DNA of 64,000 bases from positions 42,304-106,303 of the forward strand of contig NZ_CABVQC010000025.1 of assembly GCF_902499175.1 (NCBI RefSeq), read 5' to 3'. The notes beneath the pieces were generated by a model, which saw nothing but the letters and a program-made list of their open reading frames with translations, was not told where the DNA came from and searched no databases. Positions 48,909 through 59,703 of this stretch are shown in pieces; the first letter of the stretch is position 1; every line of letters begins with the position of its first letter. A program made the position numbers and the translations under genes. This DNA comes from Burkholderia aenigmatica. GTDB taxonomy: Bacteria; Pseudomonadota; Gammaproteobacteria; Burkholderiales; Burkholderiaceae.

Positions 48909-49946
48909 ATGACGACTCACAACAAATCGCTGCTCGCCCGCGCGGCGGGCATCGCCATCGTCGGCGCGCCGGCGATCATCCGCGCACGCACGCGCGACGC
49001 GCTGATGACCTTCGACGCGGCGACGATCGACAGCACCGGCTCGTTCCTCGTCGGCGAGCTGGAACGGCTCGACCAGACGCTGCACATGCCGCTCGCGTCG
49101 GTCACCTGGTCGCGCGACATCGACCTCCGCGAGGACGTGTCGATCGCCGACGAGGTGTCGTCGTTCACGAACTCGACGTTCGCGGCCGCCGGCGGCGCGT
49201 CGCCGAACGGCAAGTCGTGGATCGGCAAGGATGCGAGCGCGATCGCCGGCCTGTCGCTGGACATCGGCAAGACGCCGAACCCGCTGACCCTCTGGGGCAT
49301 GCAGATCGGCTGGACGATCCCGGAACTCGAATCCGCACAGAAGCTCGGCCGGCCGGTCGACCAGCAGAAGTTCGAGGGCATGCAGCTGAAGCACAACATG
49401 GACGTCGACGAGCAGGTGTACATCGGCGATCCGATCCTCGGCGTGACGGGGCTGGTGAACGCGGCGTCGGTGACCAACACCAGCAATGCGATCACGGGTA
49501 GCTGGGGCAGCGCGACGCCGGCGCAGATGCTCGCGGACGTGAACGAGCTGCTCAACAGCGTGTGGGCGGCCTCGGCATACGCGGTGTGCCCGGAGCGCCT
49601 GCTGATCGACCCGCTGAACTTCTCGCGCCTGAACTCGGAAATCGTGAGCAGCGCGGGCAACATCAGCATCCTGCAGTTCCTGAAGAACAACTCGCTGTCG
49701 AACGCCATCAACGGCCGTCCGCTCGAGATCTACCCGTCGAAGTGGCTCACGAGCCGCGGGGCGAGCAACACGAACCGCATGGTCGCGTACACGAAGGACA
49801 AGAACCGCGTGCGGTTCCCGCTCGTTCCGCTGCAGCGCACGCCGCTCGAGTACCGCGACATCCGCCATCTGACGACGTACTTCGGCCGGCTCGGTGTCGT
49901 CGAAGTCGTGTATCCGGAAACCATCGGCTACCGCGACGGCGTGTAA
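48909..49946 (+). CDS. Major capsid protein (DUF2184-type)
   Basis: This 345-residue protein from the ATG at 48909 has the features of DUF2184 capsid proteins: DREDV-like strands (IDLREDVSIADEVSSFTNST), NMDVDEQVYIGDPILGVTGL and FPLVPLQRTPLEYRDIRHLT. It lies after scaffold and decoration genes. It forms the shell. Confidence 0.88.
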   Translation: MTTHNKSLLARAAGIAIVGAPAIIRARTRDALMTFDAATIDSTGSFLVGELERLDQTLHMPLASVTWSRDIDLREDVSIADEVSSFTNSTFAAAGGASPNGKSWIGKDASAIAGLSLDIGKTPNPLTLWGMQIGWTIPELESAQKLGRPVDQQKFEGMQLKHNMDVDEQVYIGDPILGVTGLVNAASVTNTSNAITGSWGSATPAQMLADVNELLNSVWAASAYAVCPERLLIDPLNFSRLNSEIVSSAGNISILQFLKNNSLSNAINGRPLEIYPSKWLTSRGASNTNRMVAYTKDKNRVRFPLVPLQRTPLEYRDIRHLTTYFGRLGVVEVVYPETIGYRDGV

Positions 49947-49955
49947 GGGGGCATC

Positions 49956-50393
49956 ATGGCGAAGACGAAAATCTACGTTGCGAAGGCGTTCAAGCTGCTC
50001 GGTGCCGACGGCAAGCACACCGACTTCCACGTCGGCATGCACACGGTCGACGAGGCCGTCGCGGAAAACTGGTACGTGAAGCACCACCTCGGCGATCCGG
50101 GCGACGCGCCGGCGGCGGCCGGCAGCGACACGTCCGCTGCGCTCGCGGCGGCGCGCGCCGAGCTCGAAGCCGAGGGCGGCCGGCTGGCCGAGCAGCGTGC
50201 CGAGCTCGATGCGATGTCTAAGGGCATCGACGCGCGTGCCGCCGAGCTCGACGCGCGGGAGGGCTCGATTGCCGCGCGCGAGCTGGAACACGCATCGAAC
50301 GTCGCAGCGTTCGAGGCAGCCCAGGCGGCAGCCGCCGAGGCTTCGTCGCAGAAGGCGAGCGGCAGCCAGAAGCAAGGCGGCAAGCAGGCATAA
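49956..50393 (+). CDS. Capsid-adjacent protein with coiled coil
   Basis: This 145-residue protein has a globular N-terminus (residues 1 to 48), then an Ala/Glu-rich coiled coil with a Gln/Lys/Ser tail. The layout mirrors the gp35-like protein of the Mu-like prophage. Function unknown. Confidence 0.62.
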   Translation: MAKTKIYVAKAFKLLGADGKHTDFHVGMHTVDEAVAENWYVKHHLGDPGDAPAAAGSDTSAALAAARAELEAEGGRLAEQRAELDAMSKGIDARAAELDAREGSIAARELEHASNVAAFEAAQAAAAEASSQKASGSQKQGGKQA

Positions 50394-50448
50394 TGGCCGC
50401 AGGCGGGGCGCTTTCGGCGCGCCCGCCATCTCCAACCGAAGGTGACCC

Positions 50449-50832
50449 GTGGACATCGCTCAGTTCCGCCAGACGTTCCCCGAATTCTCGAATTCGACGC
50501 TGTACCCCGATGCGGTCATCCAGATCTGGCTGACCGTGTCCGTGTCGCTCGTGAATCCGGAGCGCTGGCAGGAGCTGACCGATATCGGCGTCGGGCTCTG
50601 TACCGCTCACCACGTTGCGCTGTCGATGCGCGACCAGAATGCGGCAGCCGTCGGCGCGGTGCCCGGGCAGGTGACCGGGCCGCAGTCGGCGAAGTCGGTC
50701 GACAAGGTCAGCGCCAGCTACGACACGGCGGCCGTCGCCATCAAGGACGGTGGATTCTGGAACAGCACCATGTACGGAATCCGCTATCTCAGCCTCGCGA
50801 TGATGATGGGCGCGGGCGGCATGCAGCTGTAG
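50449..50832 (+). CDS. Head-tail connector (DUF4054)
   Basis: The protein has 127 residues from a GTG at 50449. FRQTFPEFSNSTLYPDAVIQ and HHVALSMRDQNAAAV are typical of DUF4054. It is probably an adaptor below the portal. GAAGG precedes the start. Confidence 0.82.
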   Translation: MDIAQFRQTFPEFSNSTLYPDAVIQIWLTVSVSLVNPERWQELTDIGVGLCTAHHVALSMRDQNAAAVGAVPGQVTGPQSAKSVDKVSASYDTAAVAIKDGGFWNSTMYGIRYLSLAMMMGAGGMQL

Positions 50833-50860
50833 CGCCGCCGCTGCCTGTCGGGAGAGTCCC

Positions 50861-51343
50861 ATGGGCAGCATGAAAATCGACCGCCTCGACGAGGTGCTGA
50901 AGTCGATCGCCGGTCTCGTGAAGCAGGAAGTGCTCGTCGGCGTGCCCGACAGCACGGCAGGCCGCAAGGACGACGGCGAGCCGCTCAGCAACGCTGAGAT
51001 CGGATACATCCAGGAGACTGGATCCCCAGCGAACAACATCCCCGCGCGCCCGCACCTCGTGCCTGGCGTGCAGGACGCGCGGCCGAAGTTCGAGCCGCAG
51101 CTGCAGAAGGGCGTCGAAGCGGCGCTCGACGGCGACCTCGAACAGGTCCAGCGCCGGCTCAACATGGCCGGCATCGCCGCGCAGAACTCCGTGCGCGCAA
51201 AGGTCAACAGCAACATCGCTCCGCAACTCGCTGAATCGACGCTCGAAGCGCGGCGCCGGCGCGGCGTCACGCGCGAGAACACGCTGGTCGACACTGGCCA
51301 GTACCGCAATTCGATCACGTATGTGATCCGCAAGAAGGGGTAG
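50861..51343 (+). CDS. Tail completion / head-tail joining protein
   Basis: The 160-residue protein has VLVGVPDSTAGRKDDGEPLS, IGYIQETGSPANNIPARPHL and LVDTGQYRNSITYVIR, the pattern of HK97 gp10-like and G-type joining proteins. It lies in the neck gene cluster. Confidence 0.78.
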   Translation: MGSMKIDRLDEVLKSIAGLVKQEVLVGVPDSTAGRKDDGEPLSNAEIGYIQETGSPANNIPARPHLVPGVQDARPKFEPQLQKGVEAALDGDLEQVQRRLNMAGIAAQNSVRAKVNSNIAPQLAESTLEARRRRGVTRENTLVDTGQYRNSITYVIRKKG

Positions 51344-51346
51344 CGC

Positions 51347-51718
51347 ATGGCTTTCCTCGACGTTACCGACGTCCTGCTCGATCCCGATTTCATGGATACC
51401 GGCCTCGTCTGCAATCGCATGACGCAGGTCACGGACGGAAAAGGTCGCGGGCACAACACGCCGACCACGGCCACCTTTGCCGCCGTCGTGACGAGCGACA
51501 AGGGCGACATCCTGCACCGGAACGCCGATGGCAGCCGGATCATCGGCTCGATCACGCTGCACACGATGTTCCGGTTGTCCGACGGCAGCGCCGGGCAGGA
51601 CGCGGACGAGATCGTCTGGGCTGGCCGCACCTACACCGTCGTCAACGTGAACGACTACTCGCACTTCGGCCGCGGCTTCGTCTGCGCGACGTGCGACCTG
51701 AAACCCCTCTCAGGATGA
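51347..51718 (+). CDS. Neck-region structural protein
   Basis: This 123-residue protein is mostly beta (FLDVTDVLLDPDFMDTGLVC, IVWAGRTYTVVNVNDYSHFG). It is found between joining and tail-terminator genes in related phages. Role inferred as head-tail interface. Confidence 0.65.
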   Translation: MAFLDVTDVLLDPDFMDTGLVCNRMTQVTDGKGRGHNTPTTATFAAVVTSDKGDILHRNADGSRIIGSITLHTMFRLSDGSAGQDADEIVWAGRTYTVVNVNDYSHFGRGFVCATCDLKPLSG

Positions 51719-51722
51719 CCCC

Positions 51723-52313
51723 ATGACCGATAGCTCGACCGGCGGATACCTGGCGCCAGCCGTCGATACGCCGCCGGACGAGGACGATGCCCTCGATGAC
51801 CTGGTGCACGACCTGGTCGCGGGCATCACGGCGCTGTCACCGGATCTCGTGCGGCCGCGCTGGCAGCCGGTCGTCGCGAAACAGCCCGAGCCCAGCGTCA
51901 ACTGGTGCGCCTTCGGGATCCAGACGCAGACACCTGACGCGAGCCCGGCGATCGTGCACAGCGGCGCGAATGAGGGCAGCGACACGTACATCCGCCATCA
52001 GGATCTCGACGTGCTCTGCACGTTCTATGGCCCGCAGGCCAAGGGCTACGCGCAGCGGCTCGCCGACGGTCTCTCGCTCCCGCAGAACCGCGAACAGCTC
52101 CAGACGCTCGACATGGCGTTCGTAGGCGTTTCCGAGATCCGCGCAGCACCGGACCTGGTCAATCAGCAATGGGTGCGGCGGTACGACATGTCCGTGAAGC
52201 TGCGCCGCAAGGTCACGCGCACCTACGCGGTCCTGAACCTGAAGTCCGTGCAGGCGTCGACGACGACAGACGCGTCGCCGCCGGTCACATCCACCATAAA
52301 CGTCAACCTGTAG
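51723..52313 (+). CDS. Probable tail terminator protein (LIC_12616-type)
   Basis: The 196-residue protein has an acidic N-terminus, then a core with VRPRWQPVVAKQPEPSVNWC, DTYIRHQDLDVLCTFYGPQA and WVRRYDMSVKLRRKVTRTY. It resembles the phage-neck/tail-terminator LIC_12616 family. It lies just before the sheath gene. Confidence 0.72.
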   Translation: MTDSSTGGYLAPAVDTPPDEDDALDDLVHDLVAGITALSPDLVRPRWQPVVAKQPEPSVNWCAFGIQTQTPDASPAIVHSGANEGSDTYIRHQDLDVLCTFYGPQAKGYAQRLADGLSLPQNREQLQTLDMAFVGVSEIRAAPDLVNQQWVRRYDMSVKLRRKVTRTYAVLNLKSVQASTTTDASPPVTSTINVNL

Positions 52314-54134
<1,821 letters not shown>

Positions 54135-54149
54135 AGGAAGAAAACTACC

Positions 54150-54590
54150 ATGAGCACCTACAGCTTTGTGGACGTCACCGCGACGATCGTCGGGCCGACG
54201 GGCGTGTTCTCGCTCGGCTACGGCGAAGCCACGGCCGAAGAGGGCATCGTGATCACGCGCGCCGGCGACAAGAACACGATGACCATCGGTTCCGACGGCG
54301 AGGGCATGCACAGCCTGCACGCCGACAAGTCCGGCCAGGTGACGCTGCGTTACCTGAAGACGGCCCCCATCAACGCCAAGCTGATGGCGATGTACGACGC
54401 GCAGTCGCTGTCGAGCGCGTTGTGGGGCAAGAACCTGATCGAGGTCTCACAGACGGCCGCCGGCGACGTCATTACGGCGCGCAGCTGCGCATTCAAGAAG
54501 GCGCCGGACCTGCGCTACGCGAAGGACGGCGACATCGTCGAGTGGATCTTCGACTCGATCAAGATCGACAGCCTGCTCGGGACGTACTGA
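54150..54590 (+). CDS. Tail tube protein (DUF3277)
   Basis: This 146-residue protein begins STYSFVDVTATIVGPTGVFS, with ITRAGDKNTMTIGSDGEGM and SCAFKKAPDLRYAKDGDIVE. It fits DUF3277. It lies between sheath and chaperone genes. It polymerises into the inner tube. Confidence 0.9.
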   Translation: MSTYSFVDVTATIVGPTGVFSLGYGEATAEEGIVITRAGDKNTMTIGSDGEGMHSLHADKSGQVTLRYLKTAPINAKLMAMYDAQSLSSALWGKNLIEVSQTAAGDVITARSCAFKKAPDLRYAKDGDIVEWIFDSIKIDSLLGTY

Positions 54591-54592
54591 CC

Positions 54593-55120
54593 ATGGCGAC
54601 GGAAATCGAACTGAGCGGTAAGCGGTACCAGATCGGCAAGCTGAACGCGATGCAGCAGTTCCATGTGAGCCGCCGCATCGCGCCGATCATACCGTCCATG
54701 ATCCCGGTGCTGATGAAGTTCTATGCGGAGATCGAGCGCTCGCGCAACGCTGCCGCGAACGCGGCACTCGGTGCGCTCGCGGTTGGAGAGGATGCGTCGG
54801 CCGCCGAGCAGCGAGACGTGCTCGGCCTCGTAGATTCGATCGCGCCGGTGCTGCAGCCATTCGCCGATGCGCTCGCCGGGCTGAAGGACGAAGATGCCGA
54901 GTATGTCTTCGGGACATGCCTGTCGGTGGTCGAACGCCAGCATCAGAACGGCTGGGCGAAGGTCTGGTCGGCTGCCCATAAGACGTCGCTGTTCGACGAT
55001 ATGGACATGGGGTCCATGCTGCCGCTGGTCGTGCGCGTCGTAGTCGAGAACCTCGGCCCTTTTATCAACGGGCTGCTTACCAGCCAAGCGAGCAGCCCGG
55101 CGGCGACTACGGCTGGTTGA
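54593..55120 (+). CDS. Tail assembly chaperone, short form (G-like)
   Basis: This 175-residue protein is helical (KLNAMQQFHVSRRIAPIIPS, AAEQRDVLGLVDSIAPVLQP). It contains a CCCTTTT heptamer in the X XXY YYZ phase at 55057, near its end. It lies between the tube and tape measure genes, the usual G/GT place. It would hold the tape measure during tube assembly. Confidence 0.8.
   Translation: MATEIELSGKRYQIGKLNAMQQFHVSRRIAPIIPSMIPVLMKFYAEIERSRNAAANAALGALAVGEDASAAEQRDVLGLVDSIAPVLQPFADALAGLKDEDAEYVFGTCLSVVERQHQNGWAKVWSAAHKTSLFDDMDMGSMLPLVVRVVVENLGPFINGLLTSQASSPAATTAG
55057..55063 (+). other. Putative -1 frameshift site in the chaperone gene
   Basis: The heptamer CCCTTTT is read as C CCT TTT in the chaperone frame. 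A -1 slip allows re-pairing as CCC TTT. The -1 frame is then open without a stop to 55302 and joins the next short gene. The predicted fusion has 236 residues (157 plus 79). Confidence 0.68.
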
Positions 55121-55302
55121 AGTCGCTGCCCGGCGGCGAGGACTGGCTGCTCGCGCCGGTGCACGCGCAGATGTGCCGGTTCGAGTCGTTGAAGGACGGG
55201 ACGCTTGACCTGGCCGACGTCGCTCTGATGAACGATTCACTCACCGTCCGGGCAGACAACGAAGCGGCTTGGCGCCGCAGACAGGAAAGAGAAAATGGCT
55301 GA
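55117..55302 (+). CDS. Tail chaperone extension (T-like; DUF6889-like), likely read by frameshift
   Basis: The stand-alone frame begins with a TTG at 55117, but the frame is open upstream to the slippery site, so it is probably translated as the C-terminal part of a 236-residue fusion. The residues PVHAQMCRFESLKDGTLDLA match the small DUF6889-type proteins next to tape measure genes. It overlaps the tape measure start by eight bases. Confidence 0.72.
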   Translation: MKSLPGGEDWLLAPVHAQMCRFESLKDGTLDLADVALMNDSLTVRADNEAAWRRRQERENG

Positions 55303-57133
55303 ATCGGTCGTCATCCGCGAGTTCCTGGTCGCTCTCGGCTTCAAGGTCGACGAGAAGGGCCTGAAGAACTTCACGGAAGGCGTCGAGGGGGCAACGAAGG
55401 GCGTCACGCGCCTGATCACCACGATCTCCGGCGCCGCGCTCACGCTCGGTGCGGGCGTGTCCGCGTTCGCGTCGAAGCTCGAGCGCCTGTATTTCGTGTC
55501 GCAGCGCACCGGCGCCGCGGCGACGAGCCTGCGCGCGTTCGACTTCGCCGCGCGCAACCTTGGCGTATCGACCGAGGCTGCGTTCGGCACGATCGAGAAT
55601 CTCGCGCGCTTCCTGCGCAACAACCCGGCAGGCGAAAGCTATCTCGGCACGCTGGGCGTGCAGACGCGCAACGCCAACGGCGAGCTGCGCGACACGGTCG
55701 ACATCATGTCGGATCTCGGCGGCGCGCTCGCCAAGATGCCGACGTATCGCGCGGCGCAGTACGCGAACATCTTCGGGATCGACGAGAACCTGATGCTCGC
55801 GATGCGCAACGGGGACTTCGAGAAGTTCCTGAAGCAGTATCGCGAGATGTCGGCGACGACCGGCCTCGACAAGGCGGCCGACGATTCGCATCAGTTCATG
55901 GTGCGGCTGCGCGAGATCGGGACGACGTTCGAGAACCTCGGTATCCGCATCGAAGGCGTGATGCTGCAGAAGATCGGGCCGCAGCTCGATCACTTCCAGA
56001 AGTGGATGGACGAGCACGGTGAGGAAATCGCGCGCCGGATCGGCGACATCGCGAGCGCCTTCGTCAACGCGGCAGCCGCCATGGGGCCGCCGCTGAAGTG
56101 GCTCGCCGACCAGTTCCTCGAGCTGGACAAGGCGACGGACGGTTGGTCGACGAAACTGCTGTTCATGGTCGGCATCTTCAGGGTGCTGGGTGGCTTCCAG
56201 ATCATCGGTGGCATCTGGAAGATGGTCGCGGCGCTGCGCGCGATGGGAGCCGCTACGGCGGCCGCATCGACTGCCGGCGCGGCGGCGGGCGCCGGCGGGT
56301 TGCTCGGCCGCCTGCTGCCGTTTGCCGCGCGGCTCGCTGGCGGTCTGGGGTTGCTGCTGCACAGCGAAGACCTGAACAGCGGCGAGCAAGAAGAATTACG
56401 CCGGCGCCAGGCCCTCGGGCCGACGATTGACGGTCAGCCGGGCGCCGACACGTCGACGCTGCCGCCGGCAGCGGCCCCGGCACCTGGTGCGCCGGCTGCT
56501 GCCGGCGGCAGCAAACTGGCCGCGCCTGGCTTCCTCGACCGCGTGCGCGCGGCGATCGCGGCCGCGAAGGAGTCGGAGCGCAAATACGGTGTGCCGTGGC
56601 TGGTCACGTTCGCGCAGTGGGCGCTCGAAAGCGGGTTCGGTAGCAGTGGCCTGTCGAAGCGCAGCAACAATCCGTTCAGCATTCAGGCGACCGCGGGTCA
56701 GGACTTCGTGTGGGGCCTCGACCACCGCGCCGACGGCACGCCATATCAGGCGAAGTTTCGCCGGTTCAAGACGCTCGAGGAAGCGTTCGATGCGCACGCG
56801 CAGCTGTTGGCGAAGGGCAAACCGTATGCGAACGCCCGGAAGGTGATGGGCAATGCGTTTTCGTTTGCTGACGCGCTGACCGGCGTGTACGCGGAGGACC
56901 GCAACTACGGCACGAAGCTCAAGAAGATCATGTCGAACGCGCTGCAGAATCCCGACTGGCTCGCACCGGCCGCCGGCCAGAGCGGCGCGTCGAACCGGGT
57001 CGAGATCAACCAGGACGTCAAGATCCAGGTGAGCGGATCCAGCGATCCTGATGCGACCGCGCGGTCGGTAGCGCGCGAGCAGAAGGGCGTCGCCGACGCC
57101 ACGGTGCGGAACATGAAAGGGGCGCTGACGTGA
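55295..57133 (+). CDS. Tape measure protein with peptidoglycan-hydrolase domain
   Basis: The protein has 612 residues. The N-terminal 200 residues fit phage tape measures (REFLVALGFKVDEKGLKNF, RTGAAATSLRAFDFAARNLG). A hydrophobic stretch lies at about 285 to 350. From about 410 to 560 a glucosaminidase/FlgJ-like domain is present: VPWLVTFAQWALESGFGSSG (likely catalytic Glu near 445) and RRFKTLEEAFDAHAQLL. It sets tail length and may cut the wall on infection. Confidence 0.88.
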   Translation: MAESVVIREFLVALGFKVDEKGLKNFTEGVEGATKGVTRLITTISGAALTLGAGVSAFASKLERLYFVSQRTGAAATSLRAFDFAARNLGVSTEAAFGTIENLARFLRNNPAGESYLGTLGVQTRNANGELRDTVDIMSDLGGALAKMPTYRAAQYANIFGIDENLMLAMRNGDFEKFLKQYREMSATTGLDKAADDSHQFMVRLREIGTTFENLGIRIEGVMLQKIGPQLDHFQKWMDEHGEEIARRIGDIASAFVNAAAAMGPPLKWLADQFLELDKATDGWSTKLLFMVGIFRVLGGFQIIGGIWKMVAALRAMGAATAAASTAGAAAGAGGLLGRLLPFAARLAGGLGLLLHSEDLNSGEQEELRRRQALGPTIDGQPGADTSTLPPAAAPAPGAPAAAGGSKLAAPGFLDRVRAAIAAAKESERKYGVPWLVTFAQWALESGFGSSGLSKRSNNPFSIQATAGQDFVWGLDHRADGTPYQAKFRRFKTLEEAFDAHAQLLAKGKPYANARKVMGNAFSFADALTGVYAEDRNYGTKLKKIMSNALQNPDWLAPAAGQSGASNRVEINQDVKIQVSGSSDPDATARSVAREQKGVADATVRNMKGALT

Positions 57134-57729
57134 GCACGCTTTCCGACATCCTCGACGTCACGCTGGTCGGCAGCAAGAAGATCGGGACCGTGACGATCGC
57201 AGCCGCGATCGAAGAGGTGTACAGCGACGAGGTAGTCGTCACCGAGCATCCGGTAGAAACCGGCGCGCCGGTGAACGATCACGCGTTCATGCGGCCGCGC
57301 GAGATCCTGATGAAGTGCGGATGGAGCAACGCCGACTACGAGGCGCTCCTCGGTGCGGCCGTCGTGTCGTTCGATGACACCGGCGCGAACACGATGGCGA
57401 CCGGCACGTACGTCGACGCGGTCTACAGCCAACTGCTGCAGATCCAAAGCGTGCGCAAGCCGATCGATGTCGTGTCGACGCGCCGGAAGTACTCGAACAT
57501 GTTGATCACCGGAATCTCGGTCGTCACCGACCAGAAGTCCGGGTCGGCGCTCATGCTCACGGCGTCGCTGAAGCAGGTCATCATCGTGAGCACGCAGGCG
57601 ACGAAGCTGCCGCCGCGCGCGAACCAGGCAAACCCGGCCGCCACCGCTGAGACGGAAAACGCTGGTGCGAAGTCGGCCGTGCCGGCGACACCGGCGCCGG
57701 GCGGCTCTGTTCCTCCGACGAGTATGTGA
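57130..57729 (+). CDS. Baseplate / distal tube protein
   Basis: The protein has 199 residues from a GTG at 57130, coupled to the tape measure stop. LSDILDVTLVGSKKIGTVTI and VSTRRKYSNMLITGISVVTD suggest a tube-initiator or LysM-less baseplate protein of this phage type. The C-terminal 60 residues are Ala/Pro-rich. Role inferred from position. Confidence 0.65.
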   Translation: MSTLSDILDVTLVGSKKIGTVTIAAAIEEVYSDEVVVTEHPVETGAPVNDHAFMRPREILMKCGWSNADYEALLGAAVVSFDDTGANTMATGTYVDAVYSQLLQIQSVRKPIDVVSTRRKYSNMLITGISVVTDQKSGSALMLTASLKQVIIVSTQATKLPPRANQANPAATAETENAGAKSAVPATPAPGGSVPPTSM

Positions 57730-58046
57730 TGGCGATCTTCTATGAAATCCCGCTGACGCCTGATCCGCAGACCTTCACGATCACGCTCAGCGGCGTTGTG
57801 TACCAGCTCACGCTGCAGTATCGCGATGCTGGCGGTACCGGCTGGATACTCGATATCGCAGACGCGAGCGGCAACGCCTTGGTCAGCGGCATCCCGCTTG
57901 TCACGGGAGTGGATCTACTGGGCCAGTACGGGTATCTCGGCTTCGGCGGGCGCCTCTGGGTGCAGGGCGCGGACGATCCAGACAATGTGCCGACGTTTGA
58001 TGACCTAGGTGTCGGCTCACACGTTTTTTGGGCGACAGATTCATGA
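57729..58046 (+). CDS. Small baseplate-region protein (DUF6983-like)
   Basis: This 105-residue protein opens MAIFYEIPLTPDPQTFTITL and is beta-rich throughout (YGYLGFGGRLWVQGADDPDN). It fits the small all-beta DUF6983-like proteins next to baseplate hubs. The ATG at 57729 was chosen over the GTG at 57726. Confidence 0.7.
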   Translation: MAIFYEIPLTPDPQTFTITLSGVVYQLTLQYRDAGGTGWILDIADASGNALVSGIPLVTGVDLLGQYGYLGFGGRLWVQGADDPDNVPTFDDLGVGSHVFWATDS

Positions 58047-59038
58047 CCACGCAATTCGGCCGCAAGGTCTCCCTTATCATCGGCCCCGATTCAGGCGATG
58101 CCCTGGATCTGTCGGCGCTGCGTATCGTGTTCAACGTCAAGCGCGGCGACACGCAGACCCCGAACTCGCTGCGTGCACGCGTCTACAACGTGTCGGACGA
58201 TACGGCCCAAAGCGCCGAGAGTACCGAGTTCACGCGTATCGTGCTTCAGGCTGGCTACGAGGGGAGTTACGGCATCATCTTTGACGGTTCCATCGTCCAG
58301 GTGCGGCGTGGGCGCGAAAGCCCGACCGACACCTACATCGATATCACAGCTGCCGACGGCGACATGGCGTACAACTTCGCAGTGGTCAACACGACTCTCG
58401 CGGCCGGCTCGACGCATGCCGATGTCGTCAACGCGTGCCTGAAGGCGATGGGGAAGTTCGGCGTAACAGCCGGCTATATCGTGGACCTTCCGTCGAACCC
58501 GATGCCGCGCGGGCAGGTACTGTTCGGCATGGCACGCGATCATCTCGAAACGGTCGCGCGGTCGACGCAGACGCTCTGGTCGATTCAGGACGGCCAGTTG
58601 CAGATCGTACCCGAGACGTCGTACGTGCCCGGCGAGATCCCTGTCATCAACGCGCGATCGGGCATGGTCGGGCTGCCGGAGCAGACGCAGAACGGCATCA
58701 CCGTGCGCATGCTGCTCAACCCTGGGGTGAAGATCGGTCGCCTGATCCAGCTCGACAACTCGAGCATCCAGCGGTATGAGTTCGGCTTGAGCGTTCCTCA
58801 ACAGAAGGACAACGGCGCCATTGCCCTGCAAAATCAGATCAATGGAAAGATCAACGGCGACGGCTTTTACTACGTAATGACGAATGAATTCTGGGGCGAT
58901 ACTCGCGGGAATGACTGGTACAACGAGGTGGTTTGCCTGTCGGTCGATGCAACTCCCGGTCTGGATTTGACGACCAAGGCCAGCGGTATTGCTGCGCCGG
59001 CCCCGGCGAAGCTGGGAGTAATTAACCCGTACGGTTAA
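58043..59038 (+). CDS. Baseplate hub protein
   Basis: This 331-residue protein has GRKVSLIIGPDSGDALDLSA, FDGSIVQVRRGRESPTDTYI, ARSTQTLWSIQDGQLQIVPE and GVKIGRLIQLDNSSI. These are typical of the hub (gp27/D-like) proteins of contractile phages. It overlaps the gene before by four bases. The hub binds the spike and the tube. Confidence 0.82.
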   Translation: MTTQFGRKVSLIIGPDSGDALDLSALRIVFNVKRGDTQTPNSLRARVYNVSDDTAQSAESTEFTRIVLQAGYEGSYGIIFDGSIVQVRRGRESPTDTYIDITAADGDMAYNFAVVNTTLAAGSTHADVVNACLKAMGKFGVTAGYIVDLPSNPMPRGQVLFGMARDHLETVARSTQTLWSIQDGQLQIVPETSYVPGEIPVINARSGMVGLPEQTQNGITVRMLLNPGVKIGRLIQLDNSSIQRYEFGLSVPQQKDNGAIALQNQINGKINGDGFYYVMTNEFWGDTRGNDWYNEVVCLSVDATPGLDLTTKASGIAAPAPAKLGVINPYG

Positions 59039-59691
59039 TTCGATTCGGTTATTTCCCGCAATTTTTGCTTTGTCATCAGGTGTCCGGTTACCAATGCTTC
59101 TGAGCCGTCTGGAGACAAGCTGAGCGTGATGATCGAGAAATCTGGGAAGGTGTCGTATTGCGTCTGGCCACGAAACAGGAATAGAGATACGACCTTGTTG
59201 TCGATCGTTCGCCAATAGCAACCAGAATAGGTTCCTAGCCCCGGAACTTTGCGCTCCATATATCGCATGCTCTTCGCCTTTTCTAGCGGGAGCTGGCAAC
59301 TTCTGTTTGGATAGTACGTGTAGAGCAGGGCCGATGTCGGGACGGTTTGACCGATGTGATATTGGTTGGCTGTATAACTGAATATCATTTCGGCCTTTTG
59401 CGATGACTTTCCGCCTTTCCGAAAACTCATGAGCCGCGCCGAATCTGGGCCACATGGGTTGTATGTGTTCTTGCTGTCGATAAAACACCATCCGCCCGCG
59501 AACAACTGGGATTCTAGATTTTGTGCTGTTTCGCACGACTTCTGGCTCTCGAAATCGTCGATACGTGCTTTGTTGCACGTCTGTTGAGCTGCGATGAGAT
59601 CGTTGATCAAGATCTTTCCCTGATCGATCGACAGGTCTCCGGCTGCCGCGAAGGGCGATATCAGCGCGAGCATGTACAAAAGCTTTTTCAT
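59035..59691 (-). CDS. Secreted Cys-rich protein, moron inserted among baseplate genes
   Basis: This 218-residue protein has a signal peptide (MKKLLYMLALISPFAAAGD, cleavage after AAA). The mature chain has six Cys, suggesting three disulfides in the periplasm. It is read against the late operon and its GC content is visibly lower than that of its neighbours. It overlaps the hub stop by four bases and ends just before the spike gene. These are signs of a horizontally acquired moron. No family recognised. Confidence 0.75.
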   Translation of the reverse strand: MKKLLYMLALISPFAAAGDLSIDQGKILINDLIAAQQTCNKARIDDFESQKSCETAQNLESQLFAGGWCFIDSKNTYNPCGPDSARLMSFRKGGKSSQKAEMIFSYTANQYHIGQTVPTSALLYTYYPNRSCQLPLEKAKSMRYMERKVPGLGTYSGCYWRTIDNKVVSLFLFRGQTQYDTFPDFSIITLSLSPDGSEALVTGHLMTKQKLREITESN

Positions 59692-59703
59692 TCTTATTCC
59701 CCG

